62,442 nucleotides of DNA, taken from assembly GCA_903955385.1 (NCBI GenBank), contig CAJBNH010000165.1:1-62442 (forward strand). The letters are read 5' to 3'. The notes under the pieces are model-generated. The model worked only from the letters and a program-made list of their open reading frames with translations, did no database searches and was not told the origin of the DNA. This document shows, piece after piece, positions 52,357 to 60,777 of this stretch. How positions within the stretch are numbered: position 1 is the first letter of the stretch; the number at the start of each line of letters is the position of its first letter. Source of the stretch: an uncultured Myxococcales bacterium (GTDB taxonomy: Bacteria > Myxococcota_A > UBA9042). The translations under genes and the position numbers were made by a program.

Positions 52357-55300
52357 TCAGGGCGAGATGCGCCGACCCAGCCCCGCCTTCAGCAGGCTCT
52401 TCTCTTGCTCCGCGTACAGGTCGCAAATGCCCGGAATGTCCAAGCCGCAGCGCTGGTCGATCTCCAGGCACTTGTAATTCGATTGGATGTCCGTGCACTT
52501 GCGCTTGGTCCCGTCGGTCAGGTCGCCGGTGGCCGGGTCGCACTGAGGCGAACAAAACGCGGGGTACGGCAGCGGGGCGTCGTAGCGTCCGTTGCCGTCG
52601 GTGTCGAGGAACACGGCGTTCGTCAGCCCGACCGGAAACACCGGAAAGTAGTCCGGAATGCGGGCGGGCGGCGGGAACAGGCTGGCGGCCGGAATGCCCT
52701 TGATCTGCGTGAAGGCAAGTGCGGCGATGCGGGACAGGGCCATCTCGCCGAACGGAACGTCCAAGTACACGGGCCGCATCAGGTTTCTCGTGTCCGTCCC
52801 CAGTGCCACCACCAGGAACCACGAGTCGCGGTCGGGCACGTCGAGGGCCACGGTCTGGTCGAAATCGACGATTCGCTTGGGGTCCACCGTCAGGTCCTTG
52901 GACCACGCCAGCAGGCCGTTGCGATAGATCTCGATGCGGTCCACGCCGAACCAGGAAGTGGTCTGCACGCGGATCTTCGCCTGAACTTGCCCGCCCTTGC
53001 TGGCCTTCACGACACCGCCGGGACCCACGCCAGCCACATCCACGGTGATGAACGGGCCGTACGAAGGCGCCACCTGACCTGCGCGCAAATTCTTCGAGAT
53101 CTCCAAGGGATTGACGTCACCTGGCTCGTCCGTGCCCGACCGAATGTAGTTGCGCGGCAGCCCGGGTTCCAGCTTGGTGCTGTGGCTGTCCGACCCGCCG
53201 ACCAGCGTCTTGACGAAGCCGTGCTCCAGATAGCGGAAGTGGTCCTCCAGCACGCCCGGCGTTCGGCCGCAGGGGCGATCCATGTCAGCGGCCTTCACCA
53301 CGTCGGCCAGCGGCTTGTCGACCTTCTTCTCGTCGAATTTGCAGACAGTCTCGAGCGTGGCCAGCATCGTCGCGGCCTTGACTGCATCGGTCGAGGTGGG
53401 CTCATTCAGCCACGCCGCCTGCTCCTCTGGGGTGCGCCGCAACATCTCGCCGACCAGTTCTTGAGCCAGCGCCAATCGATAGCGGTGGCGGCAGGTCGCC
53501 AGGTCGTCCTCCGCGGGACAGGTCGTCAGGTTCTCCAACCCCCGGTCGGCCAGCTCGGGACACGCCTTGGTCAACGCGGCGGCCGCCTCAGTGTCCGACA
53601 GCTGGACGCCCTTGGCATCGAAGCCGGCGCGGTCCACACGATACAGGCACCGCGAGTAGATCTGCACCTCGCGGACGGTCGGCGTGCGGATCAGCTCGAA
53701 ACGCTTGGCGTTGAAGACCTCCATCGCGTCGAAGTCGCAGGCGACCGTGCGCAAGGTGGTGTTCGATTCTTCCAGTTGCGGCAGCGCGCGCGTGAGGCTG
53801 AACGGGTTGATGCCCGCCTGATCTGCCCAGCCGAAGAAGCCGTCGCGCGGATGGGCGACGATGCTGGTGGGCAGCCCGTCGCCGGTGGCAAAGCCGGAAC
53901 GCTGCAGGATGCCGTCGATGATCTGGTCCGACGGCTTGCAGTACCAGTCGAGCGAGCCGTGCGAGGGTTGGTCGCCGGGCGCGTACTTCAGCGGGAAGCC
54001 GATGTAGTGACCGATCTCGAGCGTCGAGACCTCAGACCCCACCACGGCGGTCAGGAAGCGGTCGATGCCCAGATCCTGAATGAACGGCAGGTAGTTGCTG
54101 AGCACGTCGTGGTCGGTCGCGGCAACGTAGTCCACCCCCTCCGCCGCGATGGTCTTCACCCGGTCGCGCAAAGGCATGCCGGAGTCGAAGCTGGGCTCGG
54201 CGTGCAGGTGGAAGTCGCTGGAGATCCAACCTTGGGTGTCCACCTCGTGCAGCAACGCGGCGTCGATCACGCGCTCCTCGCCCTCAGATAGGTCCAAGGT
54301 CTCGTCGTGAATGCCGAATTCCAGACCGTGCGACACCACCACCTGGTACCGGCCCGGCGCCACCGGCACATCGAACTTGCCGTCCATCGCGAAGCCGACG
54401 TGCTGCACGCCCGTACCCAGGCGACCCTGACCGAAGTACGGACGACGCCCGCCGTCGCGGTGCAGCGGTTGGCCCTTGGCGTCCAGGCGCACGAGCGTCA
54501 ACTTGGCCGGCAGCTGGGCCCCCGTCGCATCCGTCGTTTGCACTCGCACGCGCGCGGGCGTGGGCAGCGATGGCGCCACCACGTAGTCGCCCCCCGCAAC
54601 CACCTTCAGCTTCAGCAGATCTCCCGTCACGACCTTGTGCGCGTCCATCGCCACCAGCAGGTAGTCGCCGGGGGGCAGCTGGGCCTCGAACGCGCCGTCC
54701 TCGACCTCGTCCACGCCCGGGTCGGCATCGATGGCGTTGACGATGCCGTTGCCGCCCGTCTTGGCCCGCAGCTGCTGCAGCACCACGTCCACGTCGGTCC
54801 AGGTCTTGGTGGTGTCGGGGTCCTGCAGCACGAACACCGTGGCGTTCGTCGCGGGCGTGCCGGTCTCTCGCCACCGCACATAACCCTGCACGTGGCCTGT
54901 GACAGTGCCCCGGTGCTTCAGGATGATGTCCGTCACGCTGGCGATGTCGCCCTGCCCCACGGCCAGATAGCGCTCGTACTCGAGCACGGCCGACGCTTCG
55001 CACGTCGCGTCGTCACCCGTGCCTGCCTGGCAGTTGCGCGTCGACGTGATGAAGGCGGTGGCGGCCGATGCAAACAGCGGCACCAACACTTGCGGGTCGC
55101 CGTCTGCGGGGGACTGCTTCTTGGTGTAATAGCCGTAGCTGACGTCGCCGCCCGCCGCCGCCACGAAGTCGAAGCCAAGCGGGTGCGTGAAGGTGTCGAG
55201 GTTGTCGTACAGCGCGTCCCAGACCGGCTTTTCCTCGTCGAAGCCGGGGCCGGGCACGAAGATGTCGTTCTGGTTGCCGAAGAACACGAAGTCGCCCGCG

Positions 55301-56223
55301 CCGATGCCGGCCTTGCGGGGTGCGCCCATCAGGTCGCCCAAGATGTAGCCGAGCACCGACTGGCTTCCGGGAGGGTCGCTGGCCGTCGGCTGGACCATCG
55401 GCGACACGGGGCTGCAGGCGCACACTTGGCAGCCAGCGGCGTCGAAGGCCAGGCCCGTTTCACACGTCTTGGTGCAGGCTTGCAGCACGGGGCACCCGCA
55501 CGTGCCGGTCGCAGGCGTGACGTCCTTGGCCAGGTCGCAGACAAAGCCCTGCCGGCACTGCGAGTCCTTCTTGCACGTTTCGCCCAGGCCCTGGCCGTCG
55601 CCCACGCCGCGCGGTTGGGGTGGCAGGAACAGCGAAGTCCGCATCGTCACAAACGAATCGCCCGGACGCAGCAGGTAGTCGGTGCGGAAGTCGACGCCAA
55701 GACGCAGCCCCGGGAAGAAGAACTCGAGCTGGCTCTGATAGGCCTTCAGGACGCCGATCGCTTCGAACAGGAAGACGCCCTTGCCCTCGACGCGCACGAC
55801 CGCGTCCTGACCGTCACTGCCGTCCTTCAAGACCGAGACCTGGGTGCCCAGCGGTGCGGGGACCAGCAAGTTCGCGAAAGGAAACAGCTCTGAGAATCGG
55901 TCACGCCCGCTGCCGGGGGGAAAGCGCGCATCGCCGTCGCGCCGCAGGTCCGCGTCGACCAGACTGCCGCCAAACAGGCCGGGCCCCCAGGAACGGCCAG
56001 TCCCCAAGATGGCGATGCGGATCTTGTCGTTTTCCAACACGAAGTCGCCGACGTCGGCGTAAGCGACCGGTCCGCCGACCAGCTCGTAGCGGGACCTGGC
56101 TTGGGCAGCCCGCAACTGGTTGGGGGCCTCTGGCTGGCACGCCCCGGCAAGGGTCGCCAACACGGCGCACAACCCCAGCAGGGTCGCAGACTTCCACAGA
56201 TTGGAGCGATCAGGGCGGTGCAT
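52357..56223 (-). CDS. Very large lipoprotein with PHP-type (CehA/McbA-like) metallohydrolase domain
   Basis: The 1,288-residue product has a lipobox (LATLAGAC, Cys29; GGAGG before the ATG). The first ~450 residues are beta-rich and contain a Cys-rich insert near residues 220-275 (CKKDSQCRQGFVCD, CGCPVLQACTKTC). A carboxypeptidase-regulatory-like segment follows (FEAQLPPGDYLLVAMDAHKV). The PHP domain begins at about 665: SSDFHLHAEPSFDSG (His672, His674), GVDYVAATDHD, VVGSEVSTLEIGHYIGFP, VAHPRDG and VGGSDSH. These residues match the metal ligands of CehA/McbA phosphoesterases. The C-terminal ~200 residues add a further Cys-containing segment. The substrate is unknown. Confidence 0.83.
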   Translation of the reverse strand: MHRPDRSNLWKSATLLGLCAVLATLAGACQPEAPNQLRAAQARSRYELVGGPVAYADVGDFVLENDKIRIAILGTGRSWGPGLFGGSLVDADLRRDGDARFPPGSGRDRFSELFPFANLLVPAPLGTQVSVLKDGSDGQDAVVRVEGKGVFLFEAIGVLKAYQSQLEFFFPGLRLGVDFRTDYLLRPGDSFVTMRTSLFLPPQPRGVGDGQGLGETCKKDSQCRQGFVCDLAKDVTPATGTCGCPVLQACTKTCETGLAFDAAGCQVCACSPVSPMVQPTASDPPGSQSVLGYILGDLMGAPRKAGIGAGDFVFFGNQNDIFVPGPGFDEEKPVWDALYDNLDTFTHPLGFDFVAAAGGDVSYGYYTKKQSPADGDPQVLVPLFASAATAFITSTRNCQAGTGDDATCEASAVLEYERYLAVGQGDIASVTDIILKHRGTVTGHVQGYVRWRETGTPATNATVFVLQDPDTTKTWTDVDVVLQQLRAKTGGNGIVNAIDADPGVDEVEDGAFEAQLPPGDYLLVAMDAHKVVTGDLLKLKVVAGGDYVVAPSLPTPARVRVQTTDATGAQLPAKLTLVRLDAKGQPLHRDGGRRPYFGQGRLGTGVQHVGFAMDGKFDVPVAPGRYQVVVSHGLEFGIHDETLDLSEGEERVIDAALLHEVDTQGWISSDFHLHAEPSFDSGMPLRDRVKTIAAEGVDYVAATDHDVLSNYLPFIQDLGIDRFLTAVVGSEVSTLEIGHYIGFPLKYAPGDQPSHGSLDWYCKPSDQIIDGILQRSGFATGDGLPTSIVAHPRDGFFGWADQAGINPFSLTRALPQLEESNTTLRTVACDFDAMEVFNAKRFELIRTPTVREVQIYSRCLYRVDRAGFDAKGVQLSDTEAAAALTKACPELADRGLENLTTCPAEDDLATCRHRYRLALAQELVGEMLRRTPEEQAAWLNEPTSTDAVKAATMLATLETVCKFDEKKVDKPLADVVKAADMDRPCGRTPGVLEDHFRYLEHGFVKTLVGGSDSHSTKLEPGLPRNYIRSGTDEPGDVNPLEISKNLRAGQVAPSYGPFITVDVAGVGPGGVVKASKGGQVQAKIRVQTTSWFGVDRIEIYRNGLLAWSKDLTVDPKRIVDFDQTVALDVPDRDSWFLVVALGTDTRNLMRPVYLDVPFGEMALSRIAALAFTQIKGIPAASLFPPPARIPDYFPVFPVGLTNAVFLDTDGNGRYDAPLPYPAFCSPQCDPATGDLTDGTKRKCTDIQSNYKCLEIDQRCGLDIPGICDLYAEQEKSLLKAGLGRRISP

Positions 56224-56264
56224 CGGAGCCTCCGCGGGCGGTCCAGCGAATGCGCGAAAGGCGG

Positions 56265-57704
56265 TCACAGCAGCCACTGCAGCTGGGCGTAGGCGGTGTC
56301 GTTGTCCAGATCAGCGCCGTGCAGCTCGACACGGCGGTCGTACTGCACCTGCAGCCGAAGCTTGTTGCGCATCAGCTGGTAGCCCAGCGCGCCGCTGACA
56401 ATCGCCTCGTCGGTCGCATCGTCCTGATCCACGTTCGGGTCGATCAGCTCGAAGCGCACCGCTGCATTGGCGCGCCAGAAGGCATAACCGGCCTCAGCGA
56501 CAATGGATTGCCGATCCAGCTGGGCCGGGATCAGGGCTGGCGTGGTGGGTTCTTCGACGGGCTTGGCGTTGTCGCGCAGGTATTCGACCATCACGTGCGC
56601 GCCGTTCCACTTCAACAGCAAGTCCGCAGACATGGCCATCGTCGTATTGGTGCCGCCGTCGCTGTAAACGGCTCCGCCGCCCACCGCCAAGCGCGGGCCG
56701 CGGTCCGGGCAGCCGATGTCTGCAACCGACTTGCCGACGCCACCCATGGGCTCGACGGAGAGTCGTCCGACGTAGCTGAGGCCCGAGAACGGGCTGTCCC
56801 CCGCCAAGGTGTTGCCGCGAAGGCCCGCGTTCTCCGCGATACCGCCATGGAAGGTGCCTACCCGCTCAAACGCGTTGAACGCACCCAGATGCCACTCGAT
56901 CCCGAACAGGTCTGGGTACTTGCCGGTCATCACGACGCCCAACTGGCGGAACGGGGCCATCGCCTCGACCGCGAACGGACGCTGCGCCAGGGCGGTGTGG
57001 GCCGCGCTCATCATGGCCGACCGCGAGAACGGCATCTTCTGCGCGCCCGCGACGACCTTCGAGCCCCTCCAGGTGCGGATCGACAGCCACGCTTCGTTCA
57101 ACAGGCTCTCGGCGTCGACCAGCTCGGCCTCGATGCCGGCCTCCATGCCGCGACCGATGTCGCCCTCGAGTCCGAACCGCGCGCGGCGCAGGCCGAAACC
57201 CTCACGCTGGGCGGCATCTCCGCGCGCCATCTGGTTGTCCTTGCCCGTCATCAACGCGGCCTGCAGCTGCACCAGACCCGTGGCCTCGATGTCGCCACGC
57301 CGTCCCACTTGACCGTGCTCGCGATGCTGGTCGCCGTGCGGACGTTGCTGTCCATGCCCTTCGCCCATGCCCTTCTTCTTGTCGCACTTGCCAGCGGCAC
57401 AGGGACACGTCGACGCGTCGTCACCGCAGAACTCAGCCTTGTCGGCCGTGCGTCTGGGGTTGGCGTGCATGGGCCCGTGTCCAGGGCGGAAACCGTGCTT
57501 GGACAGCGGCGTCGCTTGCGGCGCTTCGGGGGCAGCGGCGGCCGGAGCGGCGTCAACAGGCGCCGCGGCCTCGGGCGCGGCAGCGACGGGTGCTGTCGCG
57601 GCGGGAGCAGGTTCTGTTGGCGTTGCAGGCGGCACGGGCTGAGCGACCGCCGTCAAGGCAAAAAGGGCGAGAATGAAAGGCAGAACGATGAGATTCCGGC
57701 GCAT
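56265..57704 (-). CDS. Phosphate-selective-porin-like outer membrane protein with His/Cys-rich N-terminal extension
   Basis: The 479-residue product has a signal peptide (RRNLIVLPFILALFALTAVA), an Ala/Pro-rich linker and a short metal-binding-looking segment at about 85-130 (FCGDDASTCPCAAGKCDKKK, then GHGQQRPHGDQHREHGQ). A beta barrel follows. FGLRRARFGLEGDIGRGMEA, TWRGSKVVAGAQKMPFSRSAMMS and the closing YAQLQWLL match the phosphate-selective porin O/P family. The start is fixed by the signal peptide and GGGAGGG. The PHP lipoprotein follows 41 bases downstream, suggesting import or export linked to that enzyme. Confidence 0.8.
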   Translation of the reverse strand: MRRNLIVLPFILALFALTAVAQPVPPATPTEPAPAATAPVAAAPEAAAPVDAAPAAAAPEAPQATPLSKHGFRPGHGPMHANPRRTADKAEFCGDDASTCPCAAGKCDKKKGMGEGHGQQRPHGDQHREHGQVGRRGDIEATGLVQLQAALMTGKDNQMARGDAAQREGFGLRRARFGLEGDIGRGMEAGIEAELVDAESLLNEAWLSIRTWRGSKVVAGAQKMPFSRSAMMSAAHTALAQRPFAVEAMAPFRQLGVVMTGKYPDLFGIEWHLGAFNAFERVGTFHGGIAENAGLRGNTLAGDSPFSGLSYVGRLSVEPMGGVGKSVADIGCPDRGPRLAVGGGAVYSDGGTNTTMAMSADLLLKWNGAHVMVEYLRDNAKPVEEPTTPALIPAQLDRQSIVAEAGYAFWRANAAVRFELIDPNVDQDDATDEAIVSGALGYQLMRNKLRLQVQYDRRVELHGADLDNDTAYAQLQWLL

Positions 57705-57737
57705 GCGGGGCCCTCCCGGGGCTTGGTGGACCGGCCG

Positions 57738-57766
57738 AATGTACCAGAGCAACAGGCTTGCCGCCA
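57738..57766 (-). promoter_or_regulatory. Possible promoter of the porin gene
   Basis: On the minus strand TGGCGG (57766-57761), a 17-base spacer and TACATT (57743-57738), about 35 bases before the ATG. It overlaps the -35 of the divergent nth promoter. Weak. Confidence 0.25.
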
Positions 57767-57785
57767 CGTCCGCTGCGGCTATCCT
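57758..57785 (+). promoter_or_regulatory. Candidate nth promoter
   Basis: TTGCCG (57758-57763), a 16-base spacer and TATCCT (57780-57785), giving a leader of about 45 bases before the nth ATG. Confidence 0.4.
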
Positions 57786-57835
57786 GTCGGCCCCCGGGTC
57801 GTCCGGATCCTGTGTCGCCCTTCGCTCGGAGCCCC

Positions 57836-58459
57836 ATGCAAATTCAAGAGAAATGCGATCGCATCCAGGAAGTTCTGGACCATCTCTACCCAGAGGTGCC
57901 GGTGCCGCTGGACCACCGCGACGCCTATACGCTGCTGGTGGCCGTGCTGTTGAGCGCCCAATGTACCGACAAGCGGGTCAATCTGGTCACGCCCCACTTG
58001 TTCGCCCTGGCCGACGAGCCGCGCGGCATGGCGGCGCTGGGTGCCGAGAAGATCCGCGAGATCATCCGGCCTTGCGGGCTGTCGCCGCAGAAGTCCAAGG
58101 CGATCGCCGAGCTATCGCGGCTGCTGGTCGATGACCATGGCGGCGAAGTACCCGCGGACATGCAGGCGCTGGAGCGGCTGCCCGGCGTCGGCCACAAGAC
58201 AGCTTCCGTTGTGATGTCACAGGCTTTTGGCGTTCCCGCGTTCCCGGTGGATACGCACATCCACCGGTTGGCAGAGCGATGGGGGCTGTCGTCCGGCCGC
58301 AACGTGGTGCAGACCGAGGCTGACCTGAAGCGGCTGTTCCCGCGCGAATCGTGGAACAAGCTGCATCTGCAGATGATCTACTTTGGCAGGGAGCACTGCC
58401 CGGCGCGTGGTCACGACCCGGTGAAGTGCCCGATCTGCGCACTTGCCAGCGTCGCGTGA
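57836..58459 (+). CDS. nth: Endonuclease III
   Basis: The 207-residue product is a helix-hairpin-helix DNA glycosylase/AP lyase for oxidised pyrimidines in base excision repair. It has LLVAVLLSAQCTDKRVN, the hairpin LPGVGHKTASVV with catalytic Lys, and VDTHIHRLAERWGL with catalytic Asp. The C-terminal iron-sulfur region reads C-x9-C-x2-C and then ends, so the usual fourth cysteine and C-x6-C spacing are absent. The start at 57836 matches the family; the upstream in-frame ATG does not. Confidence 0.92.
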   Translation: MQIQEKCDRIQEVLDHLYPEVPVPLDHRDAYTLLVAVLLSAQCTDKRVNLVTPHLFALADEPRGMAALGAEKIREIIRPCGLSPQKSKAIAELSRLLVDDHGGEVPADMQALERLPGVGHKTASVVMSQAFGVPAFPVDTHIHRLAERWGLSSGRNVVQTEADLKRLFPRESWNKLHLQMIYFGREHCPARGHDPVKCPICALASVA

Positions 58460-58485
58460 CGCTTGGCGTCCGCGTGCAACCGGGG

Positions 58486-60207
58486 CTACGGGTTCGTCAC
58501 GCAGAGGGGAGGCACGTCGGGGGACCCCGCCACGCACGTCGTGCCCGGACCGCACACCTTGGTCGTGGGCGTCCACGGGCCATAGCCTGTTGTTTCTCCT
58601 GAACACTTCGTCGCCGCCGTGCCCGTGCAGCCGGGGTACAACTTGCGCGTCTCGACGGTGCTGCCGTTGCACTGATACTCGACCGACAGGGCGAGGGTGC
58701 TGCACGGCGTGCCCAAAGGCTTCAGTGACTTGGTGGACGTGTCGCAGCAAACGCCCATCGTGCAACAGGTAGGGTCCGTCTTCAGCCCGCACTTCCCGGT
58801 CGCGGCCACGCACGTCGCCACCTCGCAGTCGCCCGCTTTCGCCTGCAAATAGGCACAGTCGTCGTCCGTCTTGCAGCACCCCGCGACCGCCGTGCCCGCG
58901 CACTGGCCTTCGCTGTTGCACTTGGTGTTGGTGGTGCAAGCGTCGGCGTCGGTGCACGCAGCGCCAGAGTTGACCGACCAGGTGTCCTTGGCCTTGGCGG
59001 GCTGGCAGGTCTTGCAGCCAAACGCCCCGGGAGCGGTGGCGCCCGTTTTCACGCACTGGCCGTCGATCTGGCAGAAACCGGATTTCAGGATGAACGCAGA
59101 CTTGTTGATGGCCGGCTCGCACACCGTGCAGTCGGGCATCGCAGGGTCGGACTCGCCCGCCGCATAGCACACGCCGCCGACCAGGCACTTCCCCGCGACC
59201 GGCGTCCACTCGGTCGTCGAGACCTTGGGGTCGCAGGTGCCGCAGCCAGCCGCGTCGGCCTCTCCTGCCGCCACGCACACGCCCTCGATCATGCAGACGT
59301 CAGCCACCAGGGTCCACTGGGACGTCGACTTCTTGACGTCGCACGTGGCGCACCAAGCACCGCCGTTGGCCTGACCGTCGGGGTGGCAGAGGCCGTCGAT
59401 GAAGCACTTGCCGGGCTTGGGACTCCAGGCGTTGGCGGCGAGCGACGGATTGCACTCCTGGCAGCCGTTGCTGGCGGGATCAGCCTCTCCCGAAGCGCGA
59501 CACTCGCCTTCGATCAAGCACTTGCCCGCTTGCACCTTTTGCACGCAGCCCCCCGTAGCAGCGTCGCACAGGTCGGCCGTGCAGGTCTTGCCGTCGTTGC
59601 AGTCCTTGGGCACCAGCTGGCACGAACCGGACAGGCACGCGGCGGTCTGGCAGCCGTTGCCCCCCGGGCACTCAGCGTCGCTGTTGCAGCAGTTCTGAAA
59701 CGGGATCTGCTTGCACAAGCCACTGACGCACTGGTCCGTGGTGCATTGGTTGGCGTCGTTGCAGTCGCCGTCGGACCCGCAGCCGCAGTCGAGCGCGAAA
59801 CCGTCGCAGCAGTTGCCGTCGGCCTCGCAATTCGCATGGCAGTGGCAGGGGTTGTCCTCGAGGTACACGCCGCAGTGCCCGGCGCACGAGGTGATGACTT
59901 CAGGCACATCCGGCGCGGCGTCCGCATCGTCGGCGTCTGCCAGCCCGTCGGAGTCGGCGTCGGCATTGGCGTCCGGGTCGGCATCCGCAACCGCGTCTGC
60001 TGCATCGGGATCCGTGTCCGCAAGGGTGTCACCCCCGGTGACGGACTCATCCGGGTCGGGCCAGCTGGTCTCGGCGGCGGTGTCGGCCAGGGGATCCTGA
60101 ATGTCGGGCAGCGTGATGGGAGGCTCAACCCCGAGGCCGCCCGAGCACGCCGCCAGAAGCGACGCGATCAGCAGCAGCGGAAACAGGCAGCGGGAAACGG
60201 ACGGCAT
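58486..60207 (-). CDS. Cys-rich lipoprotein with one somatomedin-B-like module and tandem Cys repeats
   Basis: The 573-residue product has a lipobox (IASLLAAC, Cys21) and a long acidic Asp/Ala spacer to about residue 105. A somatomedin-B-like module at 108-141 has spacing C-x3-C-x8-C-x-C-x3-C-x5-CC-x6-C. Then come CNDANQCTTDQCVSGLC-type repeats like those of the 22-25.5 kb protein, and about six copies of a ~37-residue module (GKCLIEGECRASGEADP...CQEC, W-x-P). The end (YGPWTPTTKVC) resembles a module of the giant lipoprotein at 39-43 kb. The start is set by the signal peptide and GGAGG. Confidence 0.85.
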   Translation of the reverse strand: MPSVSRCLFPLLLIASLLAACSGGLGVEPPITLPDIQDPLADTAAETSWPDPDESVTGGDTLADTDPDAADAVADADPDANADADSDGLADADDADAAPDVPEVITSCAGHCGVYLEDNPCHCHANCEADGNCCDGFALDCGCGSDGDCNDANQCTTDQCVSGLCKQIPFQNCCNSDAECPGGNGCQTAACLSGSCQLVPKDCNDGKTCTADLCDAATGGCVQKVQAGKCLIEGECRASGEADPASNGCQECNPSLAANAWSPKPGKCFIDGLCHPDGQANGGAWCATCDVKKSTSQWTLVADVCMIEGVCVAAGEADAAGCGTCDPKVSTTEWTPVAGKCLVGGVCYAAGESDPAMPDCTVCEPAINKSAFILKSGFCQIDGQCVKTGATAPGAFGCKTCQPAKAKDTWSVNSGAACTDADACTTNTKCNSEGQCAGTAVAGCCKTDDDCAYLQAKAGDCEVATCVAATGKCGLKTDPTCCTMGVCCDTSTKSLKPLGTPCSTLALSVEYQCNGSTVETRKLYPGCTGTAATKCSGETTGYGPWTPTTKVCGPGTTCVAGSPDVPPLCVTNP

Positions 60208-60294
60208 TTCGTGGACCTCCGGCAGCGGAGTGTACGCATGGCCGAGCGCGCGGGCCAGAAGTTGCCCGCGGTGCCGCGACGGAGCGGGGCGCAA

Positions 60295-60618
60295 CTACAC
60301 CGGTGGACGCGTGGCATCCCCGTCGACCGGAGGGTCCGTCGGGCCGCCTTCCTGCGGTTCCGGCGGTGGCAGAACGCGGTCCTCTTCGGGGGGCGGCGGC
60401 GGCGTCTCGTCGGTCTGTCCGTCGGCGGGCGGTGGGTCTTGGGTCGGCGGCAGGTCGGAGGACGGTGCGGGATTCGGGCTCTCCGGGACCTCGCGCGCGC
60501 CCCGCTGCCCGGCGGATTGCGAGACCCCGGGTTCCTGCATTCGCACGCTGCCAGCAGGCGCGCCACAGCCAACCGACAGAGACGCGAGCACCATCCAGAG
60601 TCCGATCCGCAGCTTCAT
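60295..60618 (-). CDS. Pro-rich lipoprotein
   Basis: The 107-residue product has a signal peptide with lipobox (LASLSVGC, Cys18). A wholly low-complexity Pro/Glu/Asp-rich mature part follows (PPPPPEEDRVLPPPEPQEGG). No fold can be named; it may be a short wall spacer. GGAG precedes the ATG. It lies 87 bases upstream of the somatomedin-B lipoprotein on the same strand and could share its transcript. Confidence 0.65.
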   Translation of the reverse strand: MKLRIGLWMVLASLSVGCGAPAGSVRMQEPGVSQSAGQRGAREVPESPNPAPSSDLPPTQDPPPADGQTDETPPPPPEEDRVLPPPEPQEGGPTDPPVDGDATRPPV

Positions 60619-60672
60619 CCCCACTCCTTTTCCATCCACGTCCGGCACCACCCGTCGTCGGTTCTGTGGCGC

Positions 60673-60701
60673 AGTTGTCCCTGTTCCGGCCCGCCTGTCA
60701 A
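60673..60701 (-). promoter_or_regulatory. Possible promoter of the Pro-rich lipoprotein gene
   Basis: On the minus strand a perfect TTGACA (60701-60696), a 17-base spacer, then a poor ACAACT (60678-60673), about 55 bases before the start codon. Confidence 0.35.
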
Positions 60702-60777
60702 ACCCGAAGTGCCGCAGAACCTTCCCCGTGCCCATCCCTTGCGGACAGGTCCGGCGGCCTGCCAAACTCCGCGGCCC

